This document shows positions 19,425-27,997 of a DNA stretch of 64,000 nucleotides, piece after piece. How positions within the stretch are numbered: position 1 is the first letter of the stretch; every line of letters starts with the position of its first letter. This stretch comes from Saccharopolyspora oryzae. GTDB lineage: Bacteria; Actinomycetota; Actinomycetes; Mycobacteriales; Pseudonocardiaceae. Both the position numbers and the translations under genes were made by a program. The notes below the pieces were generated by a model, which was not told the origin of the DNA, made no database searches, and saw only the letters and a program-made list of their open reading frames with translations. The stretch spans positions 62,001-126,000 of the forward strand of contig NZ_JAQGLA010000003.1 of the NCBI RefSeq assembly GCF_027853915.1. The letters are read 5' to 3'.

Positions 19425-20639
19425 TCAGCGGCGCAGCGTCGCGTGGGTGTGGTTCAGCTCGGAGATCGAGTGGACGCCGAGCAGCTGGAGGGTGCGGACG
19501 ATCTCGGTGCGGAGGACGTCCACCGCCTTCTCGACGCCGCGTTCGCCACCGGCCATCAGGCCGTAGAGGTAGGCGCGGCCGATCAGGCAGGAGTCGGCGC
19601 CCAGGGCGATCGCGGCGACGATGTCCGCACCGCTGGTGATGCCGGTGTCCAGCATGATCTCCGCGCGGTCGCCGATCGCTTCGCGCACCGCGGGGAGCAG
19701 CTCCAGCATGGTCGGCGCCCGGTCGAGCTGGCGGCCGCCGTGGTTGGACAGGATCACGCCGTCCGCGCCCAGCTCGACCACGCGGCGGGCGTCGTCGGGG
19801 TTCTGGATGCCCTTGACGATCAGCGGACCGTCCCAGAGCTCGCGCAGCCACTCCAGGTCCGAGTAGTTCAGCGACGGGTCGAACATCGCGTTGATCAGGT
19901 CGTGCGCGGTGCCCGACCAGTGCTGGAACGACGCGAACGACAGCGGCTCGGTGGTGAGCAGGTTGAACCACCAGGCCGGGTGCATCGCACCGTCCACGAT
20001 GGTCTTGAGCGTCAGCTCGGGCGGGATGGTCAGGCCGTTGCGGGTGTCGCGCAGCCGCGCACCGCCGACCGGGGTGTCCACCGTCAGCAGCAGCGCCTCG
20101 TAGCCCGATTCCTGCGCGCGCTGGACCAGGTCGCGGCTGGCCTCGCGGTCCTTCCACAGGTAGAGCTGGAACCACTTGCGGGCGTCCGGGGCCGCCGCGG
20201 CCAGGTCCTCGACCGAGGTGGTGCCCATGGTCGACAGCGCGTAGGGGATGCCGGCGCGTTCGGCGACGCGGGCCACCGCAGGCTCGCCCTCGTGGTTCAT
20301 CATCCGCGTGAAACCGGTGGGGGCGAAGGAGAACGGCAGCTTCGAAGGGCGGCCGAGGATGGTGGTCGAGGTGTCCACCGACGACACGTCGCGCAGCACC
20401 GACGGGCGGAACTCGACGTTGCGGAAGGCGTGGCGCGCGCGGCGCAGGCTGATCTCGGCCTCGGCGGCGCCGTCGGTGTAGTCGAACACCGCGCGGGGAG
20501 TGCGCAGGCGGGCGATGGTCCGCAGGTCGGCGATGGAGTGCGCGGCGGACAGCCGACGCCTGGTGGGGTTGAACTGCGGTGGTTTGACCCGCAGGAGAGG
20601 ACGCAGTTCGGACCAGCGCGGGAGTTGCCGCTTGACCAT
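19425..20639 (-). CDS. lldD: FMN-dependent L-lactate dehydrogenase-type alpha-hydroxy acid oxidase
   Basis: 404 residues of the FMN-dependent alpha-hydroxy-acid dehydrogenase family. The flavin and substrate motif SNHGGRQLDR is intact, holding the catalytic His and substrate-binding Arg, as are the N-terminal FDYTDGAAEAE and LLLTVDTPVGG segments. The N-terminus (PRWSELRPLLRVKPPQF) is like mycobacterial LldD2. It probably oxidises L-lactate to pyruvate at the membrane and passes electrons to quinone. The gene stands alone, with the terminator at 19343-19413 at its 3' end. Confidence 0.88.
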   Translation of the reverse strand: MVKRQLPRWSELRPLLRVKPPQFNPTRRRLSAAHSIADLRTIARLRTPRAVFDYTDGAAEAEISLRRARHAFRNVEFRPSVLRDVSSVDTSTTILGRPSKLPFSFAPTGFTRMMNHEGEPAVARVAERAGIPYALSTMGTTSVEDLAAAAPDARKWFQLYLWKDREASRDLVQRAQESGYEALLLTVDTPVGGARLRDTRNGLTIPPELTLKTIVDGAMHPAWWFNLLTTEPLSFASFQHWSGTAHDLINAMFDPSLNYSDLEWLRELWDGPLIVKGIQNPDDARRVVELGADGVILSNHGGRQLDRAPTMLELLPAVREAIGDRAEIMLDTGITSGADIVAAIALGADSCLIGRAYLYGLMAGGERGVEKAVDVLRTEIVRTLQLLGVHSISELNHTHATLRR

Positions 20640-20723
20640 TCGAGCTCCCTTCGTCGCGCAGCGACGTTACCCCCGCGAACGAGTGCGGTGCGTGTGGTTT
20701 TCACCGCAGGAACCCAGCGGCAG

Positions 20724-20750
20724 CCCGGCCGTCCGAACAGGACGGCCGGG
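20724..20750 (-). terminator. Rho-independent-like hairpin after phospholipase gene
   Basis: An 11-bp perfect stem, CCCGGCCGTCC (20724-20734) and GGACGGCCGGG (20740-20750), with a GAACA loop. It lies 9 bp past the stop of the minus-strand phospholipase gene. There is no clear U run, as is usual in this GC-rich group. Confidence 0.7.
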
Positions 20751-20759
20751 CCGGTGGCG

Positions 20760-21359
20760 TCAGCTGTTCGGCCCGAGGTGCACGACCTGGCCGGCTGCGT
20801 TGATCGCCTGGAACTTCGGCAGCTCGCCCGCGATGGTGGGCAGCTGCTGGATCTGCGCGTGCTCGACGGCTTCGGCGGTGGACCCGCTGACGCCGCCGAA
20901 CTCCCGCACTGCGAAGTAGTAGATGTTCGCGGTGCCCTTGCAGGCCACGTTGGTCCCGCAGGCCGAGTACATGTCGGCGCGGAAGTTGTCGTCGATCTTG
21001 CGGCGGTTGGCCTCGGTGAACCGGTCCTGCTTCTTGTAGTTGCGGTAGCCGAAGTCGTGCCGGTCGCAGCTGGTGCGGAACTTGAAGCCCAGCGGCTCGT
21101 CGGGTGACATGGTGCAGCCGTCGGAGGACCAGTCGAGCTGGTCGGCGTGCGGCTGCTCGGCGCGGGTCTGGGTGAAGGCGTCCAGGGACAGCGAGAACAA
21201 GTACTCGTCGGTGGTGGCTCGCAGCTCACCGGGGCTGAGGTCGGCGTGCGCGGTGCCGGCGGTGAGCAGCAGCGCCCCGGCGGCGACGGCGCTGGTGACG
21301 AGGCCACGGCGAGCAGGGGATCGTTCCACGGCAGGGCTCCTCGGATCCGAAGTGATCAC
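20760..21359 (-). CDS. Secreted prokaryotic phospholipase A2
   Basis: 199 residues. After an N-terminal SPARR-type, possibly Tat, signal peptide (cut after AHA near 39), the mature protein carries the prokaryotic PLA2 core: DGCT, then SCDRHDFGYRN with the His101-Asp102 catalytic pair, and a pair of later cysteines (SACGTNVAC). Such enzymes release the sn-2 fatty acid from phospholipids using Ca2+. Streptomyces relatives are exported. The gene is monocistronic, followed by a strong hairpin. Confidence 0.88.
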   Translation of the reverse strand: MITSDPRSPAVERSPARRGLVTSAVAAGALLLTAGTAHADLSPGELRATTDEYLFSLSLDAFTQTRAEQPHADQLDWSSDGCTMSPDEPLGFKFRTSCDRHDFGYRNYKKQDRFTEANRRKIDDNFRADMYSACGTNVACKGTANIYYFAVREFGGVSGSTAEAVEHAQIQQLPTIAGELPKFQAINAAGQVVHLGPNS

Positions 21360-21525
21360 TCACCGTGTTATAGCCGTTACGAGTGATGTTCGCGGGGTAC
21401 CTGAGCAACCTGCACGAGAAAGGTGGAACCGCTGCGGGGCCGGTCGGTGGCGCCACCGGGGCGTGCGGCCGCCGGTCGGACCCCGCCAGGCGCGGACCTG
21501 ATCGGCGTCGACGACGGCGAAGAGC

Positions 21526-22056
21526 TCAGGTGAGGGTGAGGAGCATTCGGGTGTTGCCGAGGGTGTTGGGCTTGATGTTGGCCAGGTCGAGGAACTCCGC
21601 CACGCCCGCGTCGACCGAGCGGCGCATCTCCTCGTAGACCTCGGGGCTGACCGGCGCACCGTCGACGGTCTGGAAGCCGTGGCGGCCGAAGAAGTCCGTT
21701 TCGAAGGTCAGCACGAACAGCCGGGGCAGGCCCAGCTCGCGCGCCAGCTCCACCAGCCGGCGCACCAGCCGGTGCCCGATGCCGGAGCCCTTGACCGAGG
21801 GGTCGACGGCGACGGTGCGGATCTCGGCGAGGTCCTCCCACAGCACGTGCAGCGCGCCGCAGCCCACGATGCGGGCCGGCTGGTCGGCTTCGGTCAGCTC
21901 GGCGACCCAGAACTCCTGGATGTCCTCGTAGAGCGTGACGAGGTTCTTGGCCAGCAGGACCTCACCGGCGTAGGTGTCGACCAGGGCCTTGATCGCCTTG
22001 ACGTCGGCGATCCGCGCCCGCCGAATTGCTATCGCCGACGACGCATAATCATTCAT
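21526..22056 (-). CDS. ArgA-like amino-acid N-acetyltransferase, paralog 1
   Basis: 176 residues of the short GNAT-type amino-acid N-acetyltransferase family (mycobacterial ArgA, Rv2747 type), which can make N-acetylglutamate, the first step to arginine. Seen: IRTVAVDPSVKGSGIGHRLV (acetyl-CoA loop) and the family tail DLANIKPNTLGNTRMLL. It is the downstream member of a tandem pair and starts 37 bp after the other copy's stop, so it can share that copy's promoter. No Shine-Dalgarno is visible before its ATG. Confidence 0.85.
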   Translation of the reverse strand: MNDYASSAIAIRRARIADVKAIKALVDTYAGEVLLAKNLVTLYEDIQEFWVAELTEADQPARIVGCGALHVLWEDLAEIRTVAVDPSVKGSGIGHRLVRRLVELARELGLPRLFVLTFETDFFGRHGFQTVDGAPVSPEVYEEMRRSVDAGVAEFLDLANIKPNTLGNTRMLLTLT

Positions 22057-22093
22057 GGAGGCATAGTAGCGCCGCGGGCCGGTGGATCGCGCA

Positions 22094-22600
22094 TCACGCG
22101 CCGAGGTGCAGCAGCATCCGCGTGTTGCCGAGGGTGTTCGGCTTGACGTGCGCCAGGTCGAGGAACTGGGCCACGCCCTCGTCCGGCGAGCGCCTGATCT
22201 CGTCGTAGACGTCGGGCGGAACCGGGGTGTCGGCGATCGGGAGGAAGCCGTGGCGGCCGAAGAAGCCGGTCTCGAAGGTCAGCACGAAGATCCGGGTCAG
22301 GCCGAGGTCGGCGGCTTCTTCGACGAGCCGGGCGACGATCGCGTGCCCGACGCCGCGACCCTTGGTCGTCGGGTCGACCGCGACGGTGCGGATCTCGGCG
22401 AGGTCCTCCCACAGCACGTGCAGGGCGCCGCAGCCGACGACCTCGCCGCCGGATTCGGCGACCCAGAACTCCTGGACGTCCTCGTAGAGCGTGACGAGTT
22501 CCTTGCCCAGCACCACCTTTCCCGCGTAGTGGTCGATCAGCGCCTTGATGGCGCGGACGTCGCGCACTCGGGCCGGGCGGATCTCTACCGGAGCATTCAC
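22094..22600 (-). CDS. argA: ArgA-like amino-acid N-acetyltransferase, paralog 2, iron box at start
   Basis: 168 residues from a GTG at 22600. Closely related to the next gene: shared LVTLYEDVQEFWVAE, GCGALHVLWEDLAEIRTVAV and KPNTLGNTRMLL segments, which suggests a tandem duplication. It corresponds in place to mycobacterial argA, next to ftsK and pgsA. A DtxR/IdeR-type palindrome at 22602-22620 directly abuts the start codon, leaving no room for a ribosome site, so the mRNA may be leaderless and iron-regulated. If the true start lies downstream, the box would sit in the leader. Confidence 0.82.
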   Translation of the reverse strand: MNAPVEIRPARVRDVRAIKALIDHYAGKVVLGKELVTLYEDVQEFWVAESGGEVVGCGALHVLWEDLAEIRTVAVDPTTKGRGVGHAIVARLVEEAADLGLTRIFVLTFETGFFGRHGFLPIADTPVPPDVYDEIRRSPDEGVAQFLDLAHVKPNTLGNTRMLLHLGA

Positions 22601-22601
22601 G

Positions 22602-22620
22602 TTAGGTAAGCCTAACCACA
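22602..22620 (-). promoter_or_regulatory. DtxR/IdeR-type iron box
   Basis: TTAGGTAAGCCTAACCACA (plus strand) agrees with the DtxR/IdeR consensus TWAGGTWAGSCTWACCTWA at 17 of 19 positions, and its core GTTAGG...CCTAAC is a perfect palindrome. It touches the GTG of the second ArgA-like gene, where iron-bound repressor would block the -10 region. The start of rimO is 130 bp away on the other strand. Confidence 0.7.
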
Positions 22621-22749
22621 ATGATCGCTGCGGGGTATCGTCGCGGCCGTAATCTCGGCCACGGGCCGGGTGAACGTCTGCTGCGCGAGAAATCGGGGCG
22701 AACACCGGGTTCGAGCAGGGTGTCCGCACCCGGACGTTAGGCTCGAGGC

Positions 22750-24189
22750 ATGTCAGCCGAGCAGAATCACCGCCGAGTCGCCATGGTCACGCTCGGTTGC
22801 GCGCGCAATGAAGTCGACTCCGAGGAGCTCGCCGGCAACCTGCACAGCCGCGGGTGGGACCTGGTCGACACCGAGGACGCCGCCGACGTCGTGGTCGTGA
22901 ACACCTGCGGCTTCGTCGAATCGGCCAAGAAGGACTCCGTCGACACGCTGCTCGCCGCCTCCGACACCGGCGCGAAGGTCGTCGCCGTCGGCTGCATGGC
23001 CGAGCGCTACGGGTCCGAGCTCGCCGAGCACCTGCCGGAAGCCGACGCGGTGCTGGGCTTCGACCACTACGGCCAGCTCGCCGAGCGCCTCGACGACGTC
23101 CTCGAGGGCAAGGCGATCCAGGCGCACAAGCCGCAGGACCGCCGCAAGATGCTGCCGATCAGCCCGGTCTCCCGGCCCGCCGCGGCCGCCGACGTCGCGG
23201 TGCCCGGCCACGGCTGGGTGCCCGCCGCGCGCGCGGTGGCCCGCCGCCGCCTCGACGACTCGCCGGTCGCCGCGCTGAAGCTGGCCTCCGGCTGCGACCG
23301 CCGCTGCTCGTTCTGCGCCATCCCGTCCTTCCGCGGCTCCTTCCTGTCCCGGAAGCCGGAGGAGGTGCTGGGCGAGGCGATGTGGCTGGCCGAGCACGGC
23401 GCCAAGGAGCTGTTCCTGGTCAGCGAGAACTCCACCTCCTACGGCAAGGACCTCGCCGATCCGCGCGCCCTGGAGCTGCTGTTGCCGCGGTTGGCCGAGG
23501 TCGAGGGCGTCGAGCGCGTCCGCGTCTCCTACCTGCAGCCCGCCGAGACCCGACCCGGGCTGGTGCGCGCCATCGCCGGCACGCCGGGCGTCGCGCCCTA
23601 CTTCGACCTGTCCTTCCAGCACTCCAGCGAGTCGGTGCTGCGGCGGATGCGCCGGTTCGGCTCCACCGAGTCGTTCCTGGAGCTGATCGCCCAGATCCGC
23701 GAGCTGGCGCCGGAAGCGGGCATCCGCAGCAACTTCATCGTCGGCTTCCCCGGCGAGACCGAGGAGGACTTCGCCGAGCTGCAGGACTTCCTCACCCGCG
23801 CCCGGCTGGACGCGGTCGGCGTGTTCGGCTATTCGGACGAGGACGGCACCGAGGCCTCCGAGTTCGCCGACAAGCTCGACTCCGACACCGTCGACGAGCG
23901 CGTCGAGAAGCTGTCCGACCTGGTCGACGAGCTGATCGCGCAGCGCGCGGAGGACCGCATCGGCACCGAGGTGCGGGTGCTGGTCGAGCGCATCGACGAC
24001 GACGAGTGCGTCGGGCGTGCCGACCATCAGGGGCCGGAGGTGGACGGCGAGTGCATCGTCGCTGATGCTGGAGAGGTCGGCGTGGGCGATGTGCTGCGCT
24101 GCCGGGTCGTGGACAGCGAGGGCGTGGACCTCGTCGTCACCCCGGTGGGGAGCACGCCCGCGGAGGACCGGTCCGGGGAGCAACCATGA
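22750..24189 (+). CDS. rimO: Ribosomal protein S12 methylthiotransferase RimO
   Basis: 479 residues. A radical-SAM enzyme that adds a methylthio group to an aspartate of ribosomal protein S12. The N-terminal cluster domain has cysteines in [13 protein letters not shown] and [14 protein letters not shown]. The radical-SAM motif CxxxCxxC is at Cys182, 186 and 189 ([13 protein letters not shown]), and a C-terminal TRAM domain follows. It overlaps pgsA by 4 bp (ATGA), so rimO, pgsA and cinA form one operon. Confidence 0.95.
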   Translation: MSAEQNHRRVAMVTLGCARNEVDSEELAGNLHSRGWDLVDTEDAADVVVVNTCGFVESAKKDSVDTLLAASDTGAKVVAVGCMAERYGSELAEHLPEADAVLGFDHYGQLAERLDDVLEGKAIQAHKPQDRRKMLPISPVSRPAAAADVAVPGHGWVPAARAVARRRLDDSPVAALKLASGCDRRCSFCAIPSFRGSFLSRKPEEVLGEAMWLAEHGAKELFLVSENSTSYGKDLADPRALELLLPRLAEVEGVERVRVSYLQPAETRPGLVRAIAGTPGVAPYFDLSFQHSSESVLRRMRRFGSTESFLELIAQIRELAPEAGIRSNFIVGFPGETEEDFAELQDFLTRARLDAVGVFGYSDEDGTEASEFADKLDSDTVDERVEKLSDLVDELIAQRAEDRIGTEVRVLVERIDDDECVGRADHQGPEVDGECIVADAGEVGVGDVLRCRVVDSEGVDLVVTPVGSTPAEDRSGEQP

Positions 24190-24800
24190 CGGCCGATGGT
24201 GCGTCGTCCGATCCGCAGGTGGTGCGGGCGGAGCCGGTGCCCGTGGTCAACATCGCCAACGCGCTGACCGTGTCCCGGTTGGTGCTGGTGCCGGTGTTCC
24301 TGGTCGCCCTGTTCTGGAACGGCGGGCACGACGAGCTGTGGCGCTGGATCGCCACCGGCGTGTTCGCGCTGGCCTCGATCACCGACCGCATCGACGGCGA
24401 CATCGCCCGCCGCCGCGGCCTGGTCACCGACTTCGGCAAGGTCGCCGACCCGATCGCGGACAAGGCGCTGACCGGTGCCGCGCTGATCGGGCTCAGCATC
24501 CTCGGCGATCTCGGCTGGTGGGTCACGCTGGTGATCATCGGCCGCGAGCTGGCCATCACGCTGCTGCGCTTCTGGGTCATCCGGCACGGCGTGATCGCGG
24601 CCAGCTACGGCGGGAAGATCAAGACGCTGCTGCAGGCGCTCGCGATCGGCCTGTACCTGCTGCCGTTCGGCGCCTGGGCCGACCTGCCGCGCTGGATCCT
24701 GATGGGCGCGGCGCTGCTCGTCACCGTCGGCACCGGGCTCGACTACGTGGTCCGGGCCATCCGGCTGCGCGCGGCGGGGCGGGCGAAGGCCGCCGCATGA
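24186..24800 (+). CDS. pgsA: CDP-diacylglycerol--glycerol-3-phosphate 3-phosphatidyltransferase
   Basis: 204 residues with several membrane helices. The CDP-alcohol phosphotransferase signature DGxxARx8Gx3Dx3D is complete at residues 70-92 (DGDIAR, then G, D, D at the set spacing). It makes phosphatidylglycerol phosphate, the precursor of phosphatidylglycerol and cardiolipin. It corresponds to mycobacterial pgsA3 (Rv2746c), next to clgR. Both ends overlap neighbours by 4 bp, with rimO before and cinA after. Confidence 0.92.
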   Translation: MTADGASSDPQVVRAEPVPVVNIANALTVSRLVLVPVFLVALFWNGGHDELWRWIATGVFALASITDRIDGDIARRRGLVTDFGKVADPIADKALTGAALIGLSILGDLGWWVTLVIIGRELAITLLRFWVIRHGVIAASYGGKIKTLLQALAIGLYLLPFGAWADLPRWILMGAALLVTVGTGLDYVVRAIRLRAAGRAKAAA

Positions 24801-25288
24801 TCCTGGAGTCGATCGGACTGCCGTTCTCGCAGGTGGGCGAGCTGCTGGACACGCTGCGCAAGCGCGGTGAGACGGTCGCCACCGCGGAATCGCTGACCGC
24901 CGGGCTGGTCGCCGCTGCGCTGACCGACGTGCCCGGCGCCAGCGACGTGGTCCGCGGTGGGCTGGTCGTCTACGCCACCGATCTGAAGGCGGAGCTGGCC
25001 GGCGTCGACCGCGACCTGCTCGCCGAGCACGGCGCGGTGCACCCGCGGGTCGCGGAGCTGCTCGCCGACGGCGCGCGCACCCGGTGCCGGGCCGACTGGG
25101 GCATCGGGCTGACCGGCGTGGCGGGGCCGGATCCGCAGGACGGCGTGGCACCTGGGACCGTGCACCTGGGATTCGCCGGTCCCGGCGGCGCGACCGTGCA
25201 CTCGGTGCGCTTGGCGGGGGACCGGCACCGCGTGCGGGCTGCGGCCGTTCGGGTGGCTCTGGAACACTTCGCGGACCTCTTGCGTTGA
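24797..25288 (+). CDS. cinA: CinA C-terminal-domain amidase (PncC-like)
   Basis: 163 residues, the CinA C-terminal family without the N-terminal domain. Family hallmarks are seen: ETVATAESLTAGLVAAALT, GGLVVYATDLKAELAGV and IGLTGVAGPDPQDG. Members such as E. coli PncC deamidate nicotinamide mononucleotide in NAD recycling. The ATG at 24797 overlaps the pgsA stop (ATGA). It is the last gene of the rimO operon, and the clgR gene follows after a 180-bp regulatory gap. Confidence 0.9.
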   Translation: MILESIGLPFSQVGELLDTLRKRGETVATAESLTAGLVAAALTDVPGASDVVRGGLVVYATDLKAELAGVDRDLLAEHGAVHPRVAELLADGARTRCRADWGIGLTGVAGPDPQDGVAPGTVHLGFAGPGGATVHSVRLAGDRHRVRAAAVRVALEHFADLLR

Positions 25289-25355
25289 TCCGGGAGGGTA
25301 CCGTGCGCTGGCGGAACGCGGTGTCCTGCGGAACGAGCCCGGTCGATCACCGGAC

Positions 25356-25372
25356 GTTCGCCCTCGGCGGAC
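25356..25372 (+). promoter_or_regulatory. Candidate ClgR operator upstream of clgR
   Basis: GTTCGCCCTCGGCGGAC is a near-palindrome with the CGC-N5-GCG core of known ClgR boxes. It lies about 100 bp before the clgR start, so self-regulation is likely. The flanks match the published consensus only in part. Confidence 0.45.
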
Positions 25373-25470
25373 TTGTCCACGATCGTTCTCGTTCGGGCCG
25401 TCGGATGAGTAACGTAGGGAGCGTTCACGCGTGGTGCACGCGGTAGGCGACGAAGGAAGGGAGGCGCGCG

Positions 25471-25929
25471 ATGACCGTATTGTTGCGGGAGGCGGTCGGT
25501 GAACGACTGCGCCGCGCCCGGACCGCACAGTCTCGGACGTTGCGGGACGTTTCGCGCGCTGCCCGGGTGAGCCTCGGATATCTCTCCGAGGTCGAACGGG
25601 GCCGCAAGGAGGCGTCCAGCGAACTGCTCGCCTCGATCTGCGACGCCCTCGACCTGCCGTTGCCGGAGCTGTTGGTGACCGTGGCCGGTGACCTGGACGA
25701 GACGATGGTCGTGCCGTCCGGTGTCGACCGCGCGGCGGATGCGGACCGCCTGGTGCCCAGCCTCATCGGCGCCGAGCTCACCGAGACCGAGATGGCCCAG
25801 CAGCAGCTGGCCGGTGCCGAGGCGGGCGACGGCGAGCCGCGCGCCTGCGCGGACCGCCTGCAGCCGGTGCTCAGCCAGCGCATCAGCGCACCCGTGCGCA
25901 AGCCGGGCGGCGTTGTAGTGGCGGCGTAA
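25471..25929 (+). CDS. clgR: XRE-family regulator ClgR
   Basis: 152 residues. The helix-turn-helix lies at about 9-64 ([20 protein letters not shown], then [20 protein letters not shown]), matching ClgR, which activates clp protease and chaperone genes. The protein ends VVVAA; in relatives an Ala-Ala-like end makes ClgR a substrate of the Clp protease it controls. The next gene is pspA, as in mycobacteria, where ClgR drives the PspA envelope-stress system. AAGGAAGGGAGG precedes the ATG. Confidence 0.92.
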   Translation: MTVLLREAVGERLRRARTAQSRTLRDVSRAARVSLGYLSEVERGRKEASSELLASICDALDLPLPELLVTVAGDLDETMVVPSGVDRAADADRLVPSLIGAELTETEMAQQQLAGAEAGDGEPRACADRLQPVLSQRISAPVRKPGGVVVAA

Positions 25930-26136
25930 GGCCTCGTCAGGCAGGGTCGAAACCGAAAATTAGACGTCTGGTCGTGGGCGCTGGAACGGACCGTGTCCGT
26001 TTTGGTGCTCACGACCCTTTTTGGTACCCGGTGCGCGCCGCCCGGGGGTGGGCTGGTTCGATCTTAGGCGTGGCTCCGGGGCAATCCCGGAGATCTACCG
26101 TGTTTGGTGGAAGCGGACACAACTACCTGACACGAT

Positions 26137-26163
26137 GGAACCAGCCGACACGCCCGGTGCGTT
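26137..26163 (+). promoter_or_regulatory. Candidate ECF-sigma promoter of pspA
   Basis: GGAACC (26137-26142), a 17-bp spacer, then CGTT (26160-26163) fits the pattern of ECF sigma factors such as SigE, which controls this locus in mycobacteria. The pspA start is about 40 bp downstream of the expected transcription start. The 280-bp gap between clgR and pspA otherwise shows no gene. Confidence 0.4.
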
Positions 26164-26211
26164 GTGTCGGCAGTGGGGCAGCCGAGCAGCAGAAGAAGGC
26201 AGGCGGAGGAG

Positions 26212-27024
26212 ATGGCCAATCCGTTCGTGAAGGCGTGGAAGTACCTGATGGCGGCGTTCTCGTCGAAGGTGGACGAGCACGCCGACCCCAAGGTGCAGAT
26301 CCAGCAGGCCATCGAGGAAGCCCAGCGGCAGCATCAGGCGCTTTCCCAGCAGGCCGCCTCGGTGATCGGCAACCAGCGGCAGCTGGAGATGAAGCTCAAC
26401 CGCCAGCTCGGCGAGGTCGAGAAGCTGCAGGCGTCGGCCAAGCAGGCGCTGGTGATGGCGGACCAGGCGCGGGCCAACGGTGACGAGGCCAGCGCGCAGA
26501 AGTACGAGGAGACCGCGACCCAGCTGGCCAGCCAGCTGGTCACTGCGGAGCAGGGCGTCGAGGACCTCAAGACGCTGCACGACCAGTCGCTGGGTGCGGC
26601 TGAGCAGGCCAAGCAGGCCGTCGAGCGCAACGCCCAGGTCCTGCAGCAGAAGATCGCCGAGCGCACCAAGCTGCTCAGCCAGCTGGAGCAGGCGAAGATG
26701 CAGGAGCAGGTCTCGGCCTCCATGCGCCAGATGACCGAGGTCGCCGCGCCGGGCAACACGCCGTCCCTGGACGAGGTGCGCGACAAGATCGAGCAGCGCT
26801 ACACCACCGCGCTCGGCCAGGCGGAGCTGGCGCAGAACAGCGTGCAGGGCCGCATGATGGAGGTCGAGCAGGCTTCCATCGACGCCGCCGGTGCCAGCCG
26901 GCTCGCGCAGCTGCGCGCTTCGATGGGTTCGGGCCAGCAGCAGATCTCCGGTGGTGCGCAGGCTCCGGCCGAGCCGGCCACCAACCCGCAGCAGCAGCAG
27001 AACCCGCAGGCCGGTCAGGCCTGA
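26212..27024 (+). CDS. pspA: Phage-shock protein A homolog (PspA/IM30)
   Basis: 270 residues, mostly one long coiled coil from about 25 to 225, with the family start [20 protein letters not shown], an amphipathic helix that touches the membrane. The tail is Gln/Pro/Ala-rich. PspA binds damaged inner membrane and protects it; in mycobacteria (Rv2744c) it works with ClgR and PspM. The ATG at 26212 follows GGAGGAG directly; the in-frame start at 26164 is less likely. PspM follows after 11 bp. Confidence 0.92.
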   Translation: MANPFVKAWKYLMAAFSSKVDEHADPKVQIQQAIEEAQRQHQALSQQAASVIGNQRQLEMKLNRQLGEVEKLQASAKQALVMADQARANGDEASAQKYEETATQLASQLVTAEQGVEDLKTLHDQSLGAAEQAKQAVERNAQVLQQKIAERTKLLSQLEQAKMQEQVSASMRQMTEVAAPGNTPSLDEVRDKIEQRYTTALGQAELAQNSVQGRMMEVEQASIDAAGASRLAQLRASMGSGQQQISGGAQAPAEPATNPQQQQNPQAGQA

Positions 27025-27035
27025 GCGAGCGCAGG

Positions 27036-27854
27036 GTGGGGGCGTCGCGGAAGAACGAGCTGGCGCAGCTGGGCGAAGCCGCGCTCGAGCAGCTGCGCGG
27101 CCCCGTCCTGTCCGAAGTCCGCCGGAAGATCGCCAGGTGGCGTGATCCGCGGGCGCGGGCTCTGCGCCAGCGCAAACGCGTCAAGCGGACCGCCACGGCC
27201 AGCGCTGCGGGTGCAGGAGTGTTCGGCGCCGGGGCGGTGACCTCGGCGTCCGCCCCGGTGCTGTGGGAGTGGGGCGGATCCGTTGGTTTCTTCCTGCAGG
27301 ACGTGACGACGTTCGGGCTCGGTGGCCTCGCTGTGATCGGCGGGGCCACCGCTGTCGGTGCGGGCGTGAAGTACCGGCGCCTCAAGAGGACACCGCTGCC
27401 CGAGGCGCCGCCGGAGCCGGTTGCGCTGCCGGCGTCCGGATCGGCTGCCCGGGCGCCGATGCAGCGCTTGCGCGATGCCGAGCAGAGCTTGCACGGAGCC
27501 CTGCAGCAGCTGACGTCGGCGGGCGCGGGCAGCGCCGCAGCCGACGCGCGCGGAACCGCGGACAGCGCGGCAGCGGAGCTGCGGCGGGGCGCGGAGCGGC
27601 TGGTCGCCGTGGAAGCGGCGATCCCGCACGCGCCGGCGGGGGAGCGGGCCGCGTTGCGGTCGGACGTCGAGCGGCTCCGCCAGGAGCTCGACGAGGGCGT
27701 TGACGGGTACGGCGCGCTGGTGGCCGCTGCGGGACGCGCGGTCGCGGCCAGCGGGGCGTCCGAGCAGAAGCACCTGTTGCAGGACGCAACCGACCGGTTG
27801 GCCGGGTTGGCTGACGGGTTGCGGGAGCTGTTCGGTCCGGAGAGGCGCGAGTAG
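27036..27854 (+). CDS. pspM: PspM-like membrane partner of PspA
   Basis: 272 residues from a GTG at 27036. A basic N-terminal part (1-50) leads into two hydrophobic stretches (about 53-75 and 90-110), then an Ala/Glu/Arg-rich helical C-terminal half. Position and layout match mycobacterial PspM (Rv2743c), the membrane partner of PspA in the ClgR-PspA system. The family is poorly conserved, so the name rests on context as much as sequence. A short 7-bp stem (CATCGCT/AGCGATG) follows the stop near 27875. Confidence 0.7.
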   Translation: MGASRKNELAQLGEAALEQLRGPVLSEVRRKIARWRDPRARALRQRKRVKRTATASAAGAGVFGAGAVTSASAPVLWEWGGSVGFFLQDVTTFGLGGLAVIGGATAVGAGVKYRRLKRTPLPEAPPEPVALPASGSAARAPMQRLRDAEQSLHGALQQLTSAGAGSAAADARGTADSAAAELRRGAERLVAVEAAIPHAPAGERAALRSDVERLRQELDEGVDGYGALVAAAGRAVAASGASEQKHLLQDATDRLAGLADGLRELFGPERRE

Positions 27855-27997
27855 ATCCGTGCGACACGCCATCATCGCTGGTAGCGATGGTTCTGCTGGT
27901 GCACGTCTTGATTGTGCGATGCGAAATAGTAATCTTCCCTCGTCATCACAGGCCGTGACATGAGACCCGCCTGATCGGGTGAGTCGGGGGAGGCGAC

